Below are positions 32,338-41,800 of a stretch of 64,000 nt of DNA, in pieces; the first letter of the stretch is position 1; the number at the start of each line of letters is the position of its first letter. The position numbers and the translations under genes are program-made. This DNA comes from Haemophilus aegyptius. GTDB lineage: Bacteria; Pseudomonadota; Gammaproteobacteria; Enterobacterales; Pasteurellaceae. The notes beneath the pieces were generated by a model. That model ran no database searches. It was not told the origin of the DNA and saw only the letters and a list, made by a program, of their open reading frames with translations. The DNA is taken from NCBI RefSeq assembly GCF_900475885.1, contig NZ_LS483429.1, forward strand, positions 1,922,001-1,986,000, given 5' to 3'.

Positions 32338-32383
32338 GGGAATTTTGTACCATATCCCAACTTTTTCCAATCAACGATCCATT

Positions 32384-33139
32384 ATGAATAATCTCGAACT
32401 TGAACAACTCATTAATCAAAAACTTTCTTCCGATAAAATCAATGACTATGCGCCCAACGGCTTACAAGTCGAAGGTAAAACAGAAATCAAAAAAATCATT
32501 ACTGGCGTAACGGCGAGTCAGGCTTTAATTGATTACGCAATCAGCCAAAATGCCGATGCGATCTTGGTTCATCATGGCTATTTTTGGAAAAGTGAAAACC
32601 CTTGTATTCGAGGAATGAAAGGCAAGCGAATTAAAGCCCTTTTAGTGAACGACATTAATTTATATGGCTATCATTTGCCATTAGATGTGCACCCAGAATT
32701 AGGTAACAATGCACAATTAGCCAAACTGCTCGACATTGAAAATTTACAACCATTAGAAAAAGGCTCTGTGAGTATTCCTGTTTGGGGCGAATTCAAAGAA
32801 CCGATGACAGGTAAAGACTTTGCAGAAAAAATAGAAAAAGTGTTAAATCGAAAACCGTTAATTTGCATTGAAAACGGACCGCACTTAATCCGAAAAATTG
32901 GCATCTGTACCGGTGGCGGACAAGGTTATATTGATCTTGCTGCAGAACAAGGCTGCGACGCATTTATTACAGGGGAAGTGTCAGAACAAACGATTCATTC
33001 TGCCCGTGAGCAAGGATTACATTTCTTCTCTGCAGGTCATCACGCAACAGAACGCTATGGCATCAAGGCATTAGGCGAATGGTTGGCGAACGAATATGGC
33101 TTTGACGTAGAATTTAAAGATATAGATAATCCAGCGTAA
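32384..33139 (+). CDS. Nif3-like dinuclear metal center protein (YbgI family)
   Basis: A 251-residue member of the Nif3/DUF34 family of hexameric, dinuclear-metal proteins. Metal-ligand motifs are VHHGYFW, YHLPLDVHPELGNN and, near the C-terminus, FSAGHHATERYG. A role as a GTP cyclohydrolase I-like or metal-insertion protein has been proposed for the family, but the function is unproven. The frame opens at 32300, but that start overlaps the terminator upstream; ATG 32384 (MNNLELEQ) matches homologues. It corresponds to HI0105 as I recall. Confidence 0.9.
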   Translation: MNNLELEQLINQKLSSDKINDYAPNGLQVEGKTEIKKIITGVTASQALIDYAISQNADAILVHHGYFWKSENPCIRGMKGKRIKALLVNDINLYGYHLPLDVHPELGNNAQLAKLLDIENLQPLEKGSVSIPVWGEFKEPMTGKDFAEKIEKVLNRKPLICIENGPHLIRKIGICTGGGQGYIDLAAEQGCDAFITGEVSEQTIHSAREQGLHFFSAGHHATERYGIKALGEWLANEYGFDVEFKDIDNPA

Positions 33140-33146
33140 AATACAA

Positions 33147-33181
33147 AAGTGCGGTAAAATTTACTTAATTTTTTACCGCAC
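33147..33181 (+). terminator. Hairpin formed with an uptake signal after the Nif3-family gene
   Basis: GTGCGGTAAAA (33149-33159) pairs with TTTTACCGCAC (33171-33181). The left arm contains a full uptake signal. The tail is pyrimidine-rich but not a pure T run. Confidence 0.6.
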
Positions 33182-33314
33182 GCTTTCTTCTCTATAAGAT
33201 CCTACAATCATAACTAATAACAATTAGCTTCCTTTAATAAAAGAAAAAATTGAATGCCCATTAAAAATAAGCAACAATACCCAAAAAATTTCATAATATT
33301 AAGTGGGAACAAAT

Positions 33315-35687
33315 ATGGATCATTCTGTTCATAACAAGCTGGTTTCTTTTATTTGGAGTATTGCAGACGATTGTCTGCGCGATGTGTATGTGCGCGGTAA
33401 ATATCGTGATGTGATTTTACCGATGTTTGTGCTTCGTCGTTTGGATACTTTACTTGAGCCAAGCAAAGATGCCGTATTGGAAGAAATGCGTTTTCAAAAA
33501 GAAGAATTGGCATTCACCGAATTGGATGACCTTCCCCTTAAAAAAATTACCGGTCATGTTTTTTATAACACCTCAAAATGGACATTAAAATCCCTCTATC
33601 AAACCGCCAGCAATACGCCGCAGTATATGCTGGCCAATTTTGAAGAATATCTTGATGGTTTCAGCACCAACGTTCATGAAATCATCAACTGCTTCAAGCT
33701 GCGTGAACAAATCCGCCACATGTCCCATAAAAATGTTTTGCTGAGTGTGTTGGAAAAATTTGTATCGCCCTATATCAATCTTACCCCTAAAGAACAACAA
33801 GACACTGAGGGCAACAAATTACCAGCGCTGACCAATCTGGGCATGGGCTATGTATTTGAAGAACTGATTCGTAAATTTAACGAAGAAAATAACGAAGAAG
33901 CTGGCGAACACTTTACCCCACGCGAAGTGATCGAGCTGATGACGCATTTAGTCTTTGATCCGCTCAAAGACCAAATTCCGGCCATTATTACGATTTACGA
34001 CCCAGCTTGCGGCAGCGGTGGCATGCTGACCGAGTCGCAAAACTTTATTGAGCAAAAATATCCGCTATCTGAATCACAAGGCGAGCGTTCCATCTTTTTG
34101 TTTGGTAAAGAAACCAATGATGAAACCTATGCCATTTGTAAATCTGACATGATGATTAAAGGCGACAACCCTGAAAACATCAAAGTCGGCTCAACCCTTG
34201 CTACAGATAGCTTCCAAGGTAATCACTTTGACTTTATGCTTTCCAACCCGCCATATGGCAAAAGCTGGAGCAAAGATCAAGCCTATATCAAAGACGGCAA
34301 TGAGGTTATCGACAGTCGCTTTAAAGTTACCTTACCAGATTACTGGGGCAATGTAGAAACCCTTGATGCCACCCCGCGCTCCAGCGATGGTCAGCTGCTT
34401 TTCCTGATGGAAATGGTCAACAAAATGAAATCGCCGAAAAACAACAAAATCGGCAGCCGTGTTGCCTCTGTGCATAACGGCTCAAGCCTGTTTACCGGCG
34501 ATGCAGGTTCAGGAGAAAGCAACATCCGTCGCCATATCATTGAGAATGATTTGCTGGAAGCCATCGTACAGCTGCCTAATAATCTGTTTTATAACACAGG
34601 CATTACCACTTATATTTGGTTGCTGTCCAACAACAAACCCGAAGCACGCAAAGGCAAAGTTCAGCTGATTGATGCCAGCCTCTTATTCCGCAAATTGCGT
34701 AAAAACCTTGGCGATAAAAACTGCGAATTTGTACCTGAACATATCTCCGAAATTACCCAAAACTATCTTGATTTCACTGCCAAAGCGCGCGAAACCGACA
34801 GCCAAAATGAAGCGGTCGGTTTGGCTTCGCAGATTTTTGACAATCAAGATTTCGGCTATTACAAAGTCACCATCGAACGCCCGGATCGTCGTTCTGCCCA
34901 ATTTACCGTCGAAAATATTGCGTCTTTACGTTTTGACAAAGCCTTGTTTGAGCCGATGCAATATCTTTATCGGCAATATGGCGGACAAGTTTACAACGCC
35001 GGATTTTTAACCCAAACCGAGCAAGAAATTACCGCTTGGTGCGAAGCGCAGGGCATAGCCTTAAACAACAAAAACAAGGCAAAGCTACTGGATGTCAAAA
35101 CCTGGGAAAAAGCCGCCGCACTTTTTCAGACGGCATCAAAACTGCTCGAACATTTCGGCGAACAACAATTTGACGATTTCAACCAATTCAAACAAGCCGT
35201 GGAATGCCGTCTGAAAACCGAAAAAATCCCCCTTTCTGCCACAGAGAAAAAGGCCATTTTCAATGCCGTAAGTTGGTACGACGAAAATTCAGCCAAAGTG
35301 ATTGCCAAAACACTCAAGCTCAAACCAAACGAATTGGACGCCCTTTGCCAACGCTACCAATGCCAAGCCGACGGGCTGGCAGACTTTGGCTATTACACCA
35401 CTGGCAAAGCAGGCGAATATATCCTATATGAAACCAGCAGCGACTTGCGCGACAGCGAATCCATACCGCTCAAACAAAATATCCACGACTATTTCAAAGC
35501 CGAAGTGCAAGCGCACATCAGCGAAGCATGGCTGAATATGGAAAGCGTAAAAATCGGCTATGAAATCAGCTTCAACAAATACTTCTACCGCCACAAACCA
35601 TTACGCAGCCTTGCAGAAGTTGCCCAAGATATTTTGGCGTTAGAAAAACAGGCTGACGGCTTGATTAGTGAAATTCTAGAGGCTTAA
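33315..35687 (+). CDS. hsdM: Type I restriction-modification system, DNA methyltransferase (M) subunit
   Basis: This adenine N6-methyltransferase subunit modifies host DNA and forms the M2S core with HsdS. It has 790 residues. An N-terminal HsdM helical domain comes first, then the SAM motif DPACGSGGM (about residue 233) and the catalytic NPPYG (about 310), then a C-terminal tail longer than average. The start at ATG 33315 is favoured over GTG 33303 because GGGA lies seven bases before it. Codon use is more GC-rich than neighbours. Two exact neisserial uptake 12-mers (35125-35136 and 35204-35215) lie inside the gene, a sign of transfer. It is the first gene of the island. Confidence 0.95.
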   Translation: MDHSVHNKLVSFIWSIADDCLRDVYVRGKYRDVILPMFVLRRLDTLLEPSKDAVLEEMRFQKEELAFTELDDLPLKKITGHVFYNTSKWTLKSLYQTASNTPQYMLANFEEYLDGFSTNVHEIINCFKLREQIRHMSHKNVLLSVLEKFVSPYINLTPKEQQDTEGNKLPALTNLGMGYVFEELIRKFNEENNEEAGEHFTPREVIELMTHLVFDPLKDQIPAIITIYDPACGSGGMLTESQNFIEQKYPLSESQGERSIFLFGKETNDETYAICKSDMMIKGDNPENIKVGSTLATDSFQGNHFDFMLSNPPYGKSWSKDQAYIKDGNEVIDSRFKVTLPDYWGNVETLDATPRSSDGQLLFLMEMVNKMKSPKNNKIGSRVASVHNGSSLFTGDAGSGESNIRRHIIENDLLEAIVQLPNNLFYNTGITTYIWLLSNNKPEARKGKVQLIDASLLFRKLRKNLGDKNCEFVPEHISEITQNYLDFTAKARETDSQNEAVGLASQIFDNQDFGYYKVTIERPDRRSAQFTVENIASLRFDKALFEPMQYLYRQYGGQVYNAGFLTQTEQEITAWCEAQGIALNNKNKAKLLDVKTWEKAAALFQTASKLLEHFGEQQFDDFNQFKQAVECRLKTEKIPLSATEKKAIFNAVSWYDENSAKVIAKTLKLKPNELDALCQRYQCQADGLADFGYYTTGKAGEYILYETSSDLRDSESIPLKQNIHDYFKAEVQAHISEAWLNMESVKIGYEISFNKYFYRHKPLRSLAEVAQDILALEKQADGLISEILEA
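35125..35215. repeat. Two inverted Neisseria DNA uptake sequences inside hsdM
   Basis: TTCAGACGGCAT at 35125-35136 and ATGCCGTCTGAA at 35204-35215 are exact copies, in opposite orientation, of the 12-mer neisserial uptake sequence. I saw none elsewhere in the window except one variant in hsdR. By chance a given 10-mer on both strands is expected about 0.02 times in 8.5 kb. Confidence 0.9.
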
Positions 35688-35700
35688 TAAAAAACAAACT

Positions 35701-35808
35701 ATTAAGCAAGTTTTAATAGGTCTTAAGTAAGGAAATTCAAAATATATAACACATTGAAAAATAATGAATTTTACCTTTTAAGCAAGATTTGGCATGAAAT
35801 AAGCAAGG
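35701..35808 (+). repeat. Left copy of an imperfect ~107-bp direct repeat with TAAGCAAG boxes
   Basis: This non-coding stretch runs from ATTAAGCAAG to ATAAGCAAGG just before the AlbA-domain gene and reappears at 37275-37382. It holds four TAAGCAAG-like boxes (about 35702, 35723, 35779 and 35801), the third in TTTTAAGCAAGATTT. The last box overlaps the ribosome-site area of the next gene. It may be an operator array, or the scar of a duplication. Confidence 0.75.
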
Positions 35809-35815
35809 AATAATA

Positions 35816-37279
35816 ATGACAGAACCGCTTTCTAAAATTAACGGCATTATCACAAAAAATTATTTAGAGATGCAGCCGGAAAACCAATATTTTGAGCGCA
35901 AAGGACTAGGAGAAAAAGACATCAAGCCAACTAAAATAGCTGAAGAATTAGTTGGAATGCTCAATGCTGATGGCGGAGTTTTGGCTTTTGGTGTGGCAGA
36001 TAATGGCGAAATCCAAGACTTGAATAGCCTTGGCGATAAATTAGATGATTATCGGAAATTGGTTTTCGATTTTATTGCACCGCCTTGTCGGATTGGACTG
36101 GAAGAAATTCTGGTTGATGGAAAATTAGTTTTCTTATTCCACGTAGAGCAAGATTTAGAGCGTATTTATTGTCGCAAAGACAATGAAAATGTGTTCTTAC
36201 GTGTAGCAGATAGTAATCGAGGCCCTCTCACCAGAGAACAAATCAAAAATCTTGAATATGATAAAAATATCCGTCTATTTGAAGATGAAATAGTTCCTGA
36301 TTTTAATGAAGAAGATTTAGATCAAGAATTATTAGAGCTATATAAAAAGAAAGTTAATTTTACCTCCGATAATATCTTAGATTTGTTATACAAGCGAAAT
36401 TTATTAACCAAAAAGGAAGGTTGTTATCAGTTTAAAAAATCAGCCATTTTACTCTTTTCTACCATGCCGGAACGTTACATTCCTTCAGCATCAGTCCGCT
36501 ATGTTCGTTATGAAGGTACAGTAGCGAAAGTCGGTACTGAGCATAATGTGATAAAAGACCAACGTTTTGAAAATAATATTCCAAAGCTAATTGAGGAGCT
36601 GACCTATTTTTTAAGAGCCTCTTTAAGGGATTATTACTTTCTTGATATCAATCAGGGAAAATTTATCAAAGTACCGGAATATCCTGAAGAAGCTTGGTTA
36701 GAAGGTGTTGTAAATGCGCTTTGTCATCGTTCTTACAATGTTCAAGGTAATGTAATTTATATTAAACATTTCGACGATCGTCTTGAAATTAGTAATAGTG
36801 GCCCTCTTCCTGCTCAAGTCACCATTGAAAATATTAAAACAGAACGATTTGCTCGGAATCCACGTATAGCACGAGTTTTAGAGGATCTTGGGTATGTCCG
36901 TCAGCTTAATGAAGGCGTTTCCCGTATTTATGAGTCAATGGAAAAATCATTATTGGCAAAGCCTGAATATAGAGAACAACACAACAATGTTTATCTAACA
37001 TTGCGCAACCGTGTTACCGCACATGAAAAAACGGTATCTACAGCCACTATGCTGCAGATTGAAAAAGAATGGACAAACTACAACGACACCCAAAAAGCCA
37101 TTTTGCTTTATCTATTTACAAATGGTACGGCGATATTGTCAGAATTAGTTGACTATACAAAAATCAATCAGAATTCGATCCGAGCGTATTTAAATGCCTT
37201 TATTCAGCAAGGTATTATTGAAAGACAAAGTGTAAAACAGCGTGACCCCAATGCCAAATATGCTTTTAGAAAAGATTAA
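35816..37279 (+). CDS. AlbA_2/Schlafen-domain, HATPase-like and winged-helix protein inside the R-M operon
   Basis: A 487-residue protein of the COG2865 type. An N-terminal AlbA_2 (Schlafen-core) domain spans about residues 15-130 (FERKGLG, then ELVGMLNADGGVLAFGV). A middle GHKL ATPase-like (HATPase_c_4) domain has the N-box-like EGVVNALCHRSY and G-box-like RLEISNSGPLP with LNEGVSRIY. A C-terminal winged helix starts at about 425 (ILLYLFTNG). Such proteins are often embedded in type I R-M loci, but their role (regulator, nuclease or accessory defence) is unproven. AAGGA precedes ATG 35816. The gene is AT-rich compared with hsdM and is flanked by direct repeats. Confidence 0.88.
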   Translation: MTEPLSKINGIITKNYLEMQPENQYFERKGLGEKDIKPTKIAEELVGMLNADGGVLAFGVADNGEIQDLNSLGDKLDDYRKLVFDFIAPPCRIGLEEILVDGKLVFLFHVEQDLERIYCRKDNENVFLRVADSNRGPLTREQIKNLEYDKNIRLFEDEIVPDFNEEDLDQELLELYKKKVNFTSDNILDLLYKRNLLTKKEGCYQFKKSAILLFSTMPERYIPSASVRYVRYEGTVAKVGTEHNVIKDQRFENNIPKLIEELTYFLRASLRDYYFLDINQGKFIKVPEYPEEAWLEGVVNALCHRSYNVQGNVIYIKHFDDRLEISNSGPLPAQVTIENIKTERFARNPRIARVLEDLGYVRQLNEGVSRIYESMEKSLLAKPEYREQHNNVYLTLRNRVTAHEKTVSTATMLQIEKEWTNYNDTQKAILLYLFTNGTAILSELVDYTKINQNSIRAYLNAFIQQGIIERQSVKQRDPNAKYAFRKD

Positions 37280-37382
37280 GCAAGGTTTATCGCTTGCTAA
37301 GCAAGGAAATTAATAATAATTAACTTGTTGAAAAATAATACTTTTTTATCTTTTAAGCAAGATTTAGCATGAAATAAGAAAG
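37275..37382 (+). repeat. Right copy of the ~107-bp direct repeat
   Basis: This copy starts within the last codons of the AlbA-domain gene (ATTAAGCAAGG). It ends TTTTAAGCAAGATTTAGCATGAAATAAG (shown by TTTTAAGCAAGATTT and GCATGAAATAAG), matching the left copy base for base over long stretches. It again has four TAAGCAAG-like boxes. It lies between the AlbA-domain gene and hsdS. Confidence 0.75.
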
Positions 37383-37451
37383 TTTTTTTATAGTTAAACG
37401 GACAACAAATTGCATCAATAAGAGCGGTCAGATTTTAAGGATTTTTTGCAA

Positions 37452-38711
37452 ATGAGACGATACGAGAGTTACAAGGATTCAGGTGTGGATTGGCTAGGGG
37501 AGGTACCGAGCCATTGGGAGTTAAAACGCTTGAAACAATTATTTGTTGAAAAAAAACATAAGCAAAGCCTGTCTCTTAATTGTGGAGCCATTAGTTTTGG
37601 TAAAGTTATTGAAAAATCGGATGATAAAGTAACAGAGGCAACAAAACGTTCATATCAAGAGGTGTTAAAAGGCGAGTTTTTAATAAATCCTTTAAACTTA
37701 AATTATGACCTAATTAGTTTGAGAATTGCTTTATCAGAAATAGACGTTGTTGTAAGTGCTGGTTACATTGTTTTAAAAGAAAAACAAATAATTAATAAAA
37801 AATACTTTTCGTATTTATTACATAGATACGATGTTGCATATATGAAATTATTAGGTTCAGGTGTAAGACAAACGATTAACTATGGGCATATTTCAGACAG
37901 TATTTTGGTTATTCCACCTCTCTCCGAACAACAAAAAATCGCGCAATTCCTAGACGATAAAACCGCTAAAATCGATCAGGCGGTGGATTTGGCGGAAAAG
38001 CAGATTGCCCTGTTGAAAGAGCACAAGCAGATCCTGATTCAAAATGCCGTAACCCGAGGCTTAAACCCTGATGTGCCGTTAAAAGATTCCGGCGTGGAAT
38101 GGATAGGGCAAGTGCCGGAGCATTGGGAAGTAGTTTCAATGAAAAGAGTAGTTAAAGAACATTCAGGAAATGGTTTTCCCATTGATCTACAAGGTAACAA
38201 TGGAAATATTCCTTTTTTAAAAGTAAGTGATTTTTCAGAGAATCAGGATAAATATATTTTCAAGTGGAATAATTCAGTAACAAATAAAGTAATAAAACAG
38301 AAAAAATGGAATATTGTTCCTAAAAATAGCATTGTTACCGCTAAAATTGGTGAGGCATTAAGAAAAAATCACAGGAAAATTTTATCAATAGACTCCATTA
38401 TTGATAATAATTGTTTAGGAATTGAGATAAAAAAAGCAGATGTTTTATTTGGGTATTACTTACATTGTGCTTTAGATTTTGATTTATTTACTAATCCTGG
38501 TGCTATCCCTAGCTTAGCAATGGATAAATATCGGAATCAAAAAATTGTTCTTCCTCCATTTCAAGAGCAACAAGAAATTGCCGATTATCTCGAACAACAA
38601 ACCGCTAAAATTGATCAAGCAATCGCATTAAAAACAGCACATATTGAAAAGCTGAAAGAATATAAAAGCGTGTTGATTAACGATGTGGTGACCGGCAAGC
38701 TGCAGGTGTAG
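37452..38711 (+). CDS. hsdS: Type I restriction-modification specificity (S) subunit
   Basis: HsdS sets the DNA target through two target-recognition domains separated by conserved helices. The 419-residue protein shows the internal repeat clearly. KDSGVDWLGEVPSHWE near residue 10 recurs as KDSGVEWIGQVPEHWE near 213. EQQKIAQFLDDKTAKIDQA near 160 recurs as EQQEIADYLEQQTAKIDQA near 376. The two recognition domains themselves are AT-rich and unlike each other, so the target should be an asymmetric bipartite site. I chose ATG 37452 over TTG 37446. The gap to hsdR carries the only uptake signal of the island. Confidence 0.95.
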   Translation: MRRYESYKDSGVDWLGEVPSHWELKRLKQLFVEKKHKQSLSLNCGAISFGKVIEKSDDKVTEATKRSYQEVLKGEFLINPLNLNYDLISLRIALSEIDVVVSAGYIVLKEKQIINKKYFSYLLHRYDVAYMKLLGSGVRQTINYGHISDSILVIPPLSEQQKIAQFLDDKTAKIDQAVDLAEKQIALLKEHKQILIQNAVTRGLNPDVPLKDSGVEWIGQVPEHWEVVSMKRVVKEHSGNGFPIDLQGNNGNIPFLKVSDFSENQDKYIFKWNNSVTNKVIKQKKWNIVPKNSIVTAKIGEALRKNHRKILSIDSIIDNNCLGIEIKKADVLFGYYLHCALDFDLFTNPGAIPSLAMDKYRNQKIVLPPFQEQQEIADYLEQQTAKIDQAIALKTAHIEKLKEYKSVLINDVVTGKLQV

Positions 38712-38812
38712 GGTGTGAAAAGTGCGGTCAAAAAATCCGATGGATTTTGAATATTGGCGCGACAACTTGGGCGTAATGAATCAATTTTAAAAATTTCACA
38801 AAAGAGTACAAA

Positions 38813-41800
38813 ATGGTTTCAGGAACAAAGGAAAAAGATTTAGAAATTGCCATTGAAAAAGCCTTAACCGGCACTTGGCGTGAAAATATGGAAAACAAGC
38901 TGGGCGAGCCGAAGGCGGAATACCTGCCGCGCCATCATGGTTTTGAGCTGGCATTTTCACAGGATTTTGATGCGCAGTTTGCCATCGACACACGCCTGTT
39001 TTGGCAATTCCTGCAAACCAGCCAAGAGACGGAACTTGCCCGTTTTCAACAGCTCAATCCCAACGATTGGCAACGTAAAATTCTAGAACGGTTAGACCGA
39101 CAAATAAAGAAAAACGGCGTGTTGCACCTGCTGAAAAAAGGCTTGGACATTGATAGTGCCCATTTTGATTTGCTCTACCCCATTCCGCTTGCCAGCAGTG
39201 GCGAAAAGGTCAAGCAGCGTTTTGAACAGAATTTGTTTAGCTGTATGCGTCAAGTGCCTTATTCTGCCTCAAGCAATGAAACGGTGGATATGGTGCTGTT
39301 TGCCAATGGCTTGCCGATTATTGCCCTTGAGCTGAAAAACCATTGGACAGGTCAGACAGCCATTGATGCGCAAAAACAATACCGCAACCGTGATTTAAGC
39401 CAAACGTTGTTCCATTTCGGGCGTTGTTTGGCGCATTTTGCCTTAGATACGGAAGAAGCTTATATGACCACCAAATTGGCGGGGCCTGCTACGTTTTTCT
39501 TGCCGTTTAACTTGGGCAACAACTGCGGTAAGGGTAATCCGCCCAATCCCAATGGACACCGCACGGCGTATTTATGGCAAGAGGTGTTCGGCAAAGCAAG
39601 CCTTGCCAACATTATTCAGCATTTTATGCGCTTAGACGGTTCAACCAAAGATCCGTTGGATAAACGTACCCTCTTTTTCCCTCGCTATCACCAATTAGAT
39701 GTGGTCCGCCGTTTGATTGCTGATGTCAGTGAACATGGCGTGGGTAAACGTTATTTGATTCAACATTCTGCCGGTTCGGGCAAGTCTAATTCCATTACTT
39801 GGCTGGCGTATCAGTTGATTGAGGCATATCCGCGCAATGAAAAGGCGGCAAACGGTAGAGAGGCAGACCGCCCGATTTTTGATTCGGTGATTGTCGTAAC
39901 CGACCGTCGTTTGCTGGATAAACAGCTGCGCGACAATATCAAAGATTTTTCAGAAGTTAAAAACATTGTTGCGCCGGCGTTGAGTTCGGCAGAATTGCGC
40001 CAATCCCTTGAGCAGGGCAAAAAAATCATTATTACCACGATTCAAAAATTCCCGTTTATTGTCGATGGCATTGCTGATTTGGGTGACAAACAATTTGCTG
40101 TGATTATTGATGAGGCACACAGCTCACAATCAGGTTCGGCACACGACAATATGAACCGAGCCTTCGGCAAAACGGAAGACCTTGATGCCGAAGATGTGCA
40201 AGATTTGATTTTACAAGCCATGCAATCCCGCAAAATGCGCGGTAATGCGTCGTATTTTGCTTTTACCGCCACCCCGAAAAACAGCACTTTGGAAAAATTC
40301 GGCGAGAAACAGGCGGATGGTAAATTTAAGCCGTTCCACCTTTATTCTATGAAGCAGGCGATTGAAGAATGCTTTATTTTGGATGTGATTGCAAATTACA
40401 CCACTTATAAAAGTTTTTATGAGATCACTAAATCGATTGAAGATAATCCGGAGTTTGATAGTAAAAAGGCTCAAGGCCGTCTGAAAGCTTATGTGGAGCG
40501 TTCGCAACAAACGATTGATACCAAGGCGGAAATTATGCTGGAGCATTTTATTCACCAAGTTTTCAACCGTAAAAAGCTCAAAGGTAAAGCCAAGGGAATG
40601 GTGGTAACGCAAAATATTGAAACCGCCATCCGCTATTTTCAGGCGTTAAAACACTTGCTGACCGGGCGGGGTAATCCGTTTAAAATTGCGATTGCGTTTT
40701 CAGGCAGTAAAGTGGTTAACGGTGTTGAATACACCGAAGCGGAAATGAACGGCTTTGCAGAAAGCGAAACCAAAGAGTATTTCGATCAAGATGAATATCG
40801 TTTGCTGGTGGTCGCCAATAAATATCTGACCGGTTTCGATCAGCCGAAATTGTGTGCCATGTATGTGGATAAGAAACTCTCCGGCGTGCTTTGCGTGCAG
40901 GCTTTATCTCGTTTGAATCGCAGTGCGAATAAGTTGGGTAAACGCACGGAAGATTTGTTTGTATTGGACTTTTTTAACAGTGTTGAAGATATTCAGCAGG
41001 CATTTGAGCCGTTTTATACTTCTACTTCGTTGTCGCAGGCAACCGATGTCAATGTCTTGCATGATTTGAAAGACCGGTTGGATGAAACCGGCGTGTACGA
41101 ACAAGCGGAGGTCGACGATTTTACCGAAGGCTATTTTGCCAATAAAGACGCACAGCAATTAAGCAGTATGATTGATGTGGCTGTCCGACGTTTTGATGAT
41201 GAATTGGATTTGGATCGAAATGAAAAAGTTGATTTTAAAATCAAGGCAAAACAGTTTTTAAAAATCTACGGGCAAATGGCCTCCATCATCAATTTTGAAA
41301 ATATCGCTTGGGAGAAACTCTATTGGTTCCTCAAATTCTTAGTACCGAAATTAAAAGTACAAGACCCGATGGATGAATTTGATGAAATTTTAGATGCTGT
41401 GGATTTAAGCTCTTACGGCTTGGCGCGTACCAAACTGAATTACAGCATTAAATTAGATGATGAAGAAACAGGGCTTGACCCGCAAAACCCCAATCCGCGC
41501 GGTACGCATGGCGAAGATAAAGAAAAAGATCCGATTGATGAAATTATTCGTGTATTTAACGAAAGATGGTTTCAAGGCTGGAGCGCAACGCCGGATGAGC
41601 AACGGGTAAAATTTATCAATATTACCGAGCGCATCCGCAACCATAAAGACTTTGAGCAAAAATATCAAAATAACCCGGATATTCATACCCGTGAATTGGC
41701 TTTCCAAGCCATTTTGCGCGATGTGATGAGCGAACGCCATCGGGATGAATTGGAACTATACAAACTTTTTGCCAAAGATGCCGCATTTAGAACCGCTTGG

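Noticed and set aside
33303-33314. GTG start for hsdM four codons upstream of ATG 33315
   Set aside because: The GGGA ribosome site overlaps this GTG and is correctly spaced for ATG 33315.
40211-40612. Minus-strand ORF of 133 codons inside hsdR
   Set aside because: It lies opposite the helicase motifs of hsdR and has no start signal; it is a shadow frame.
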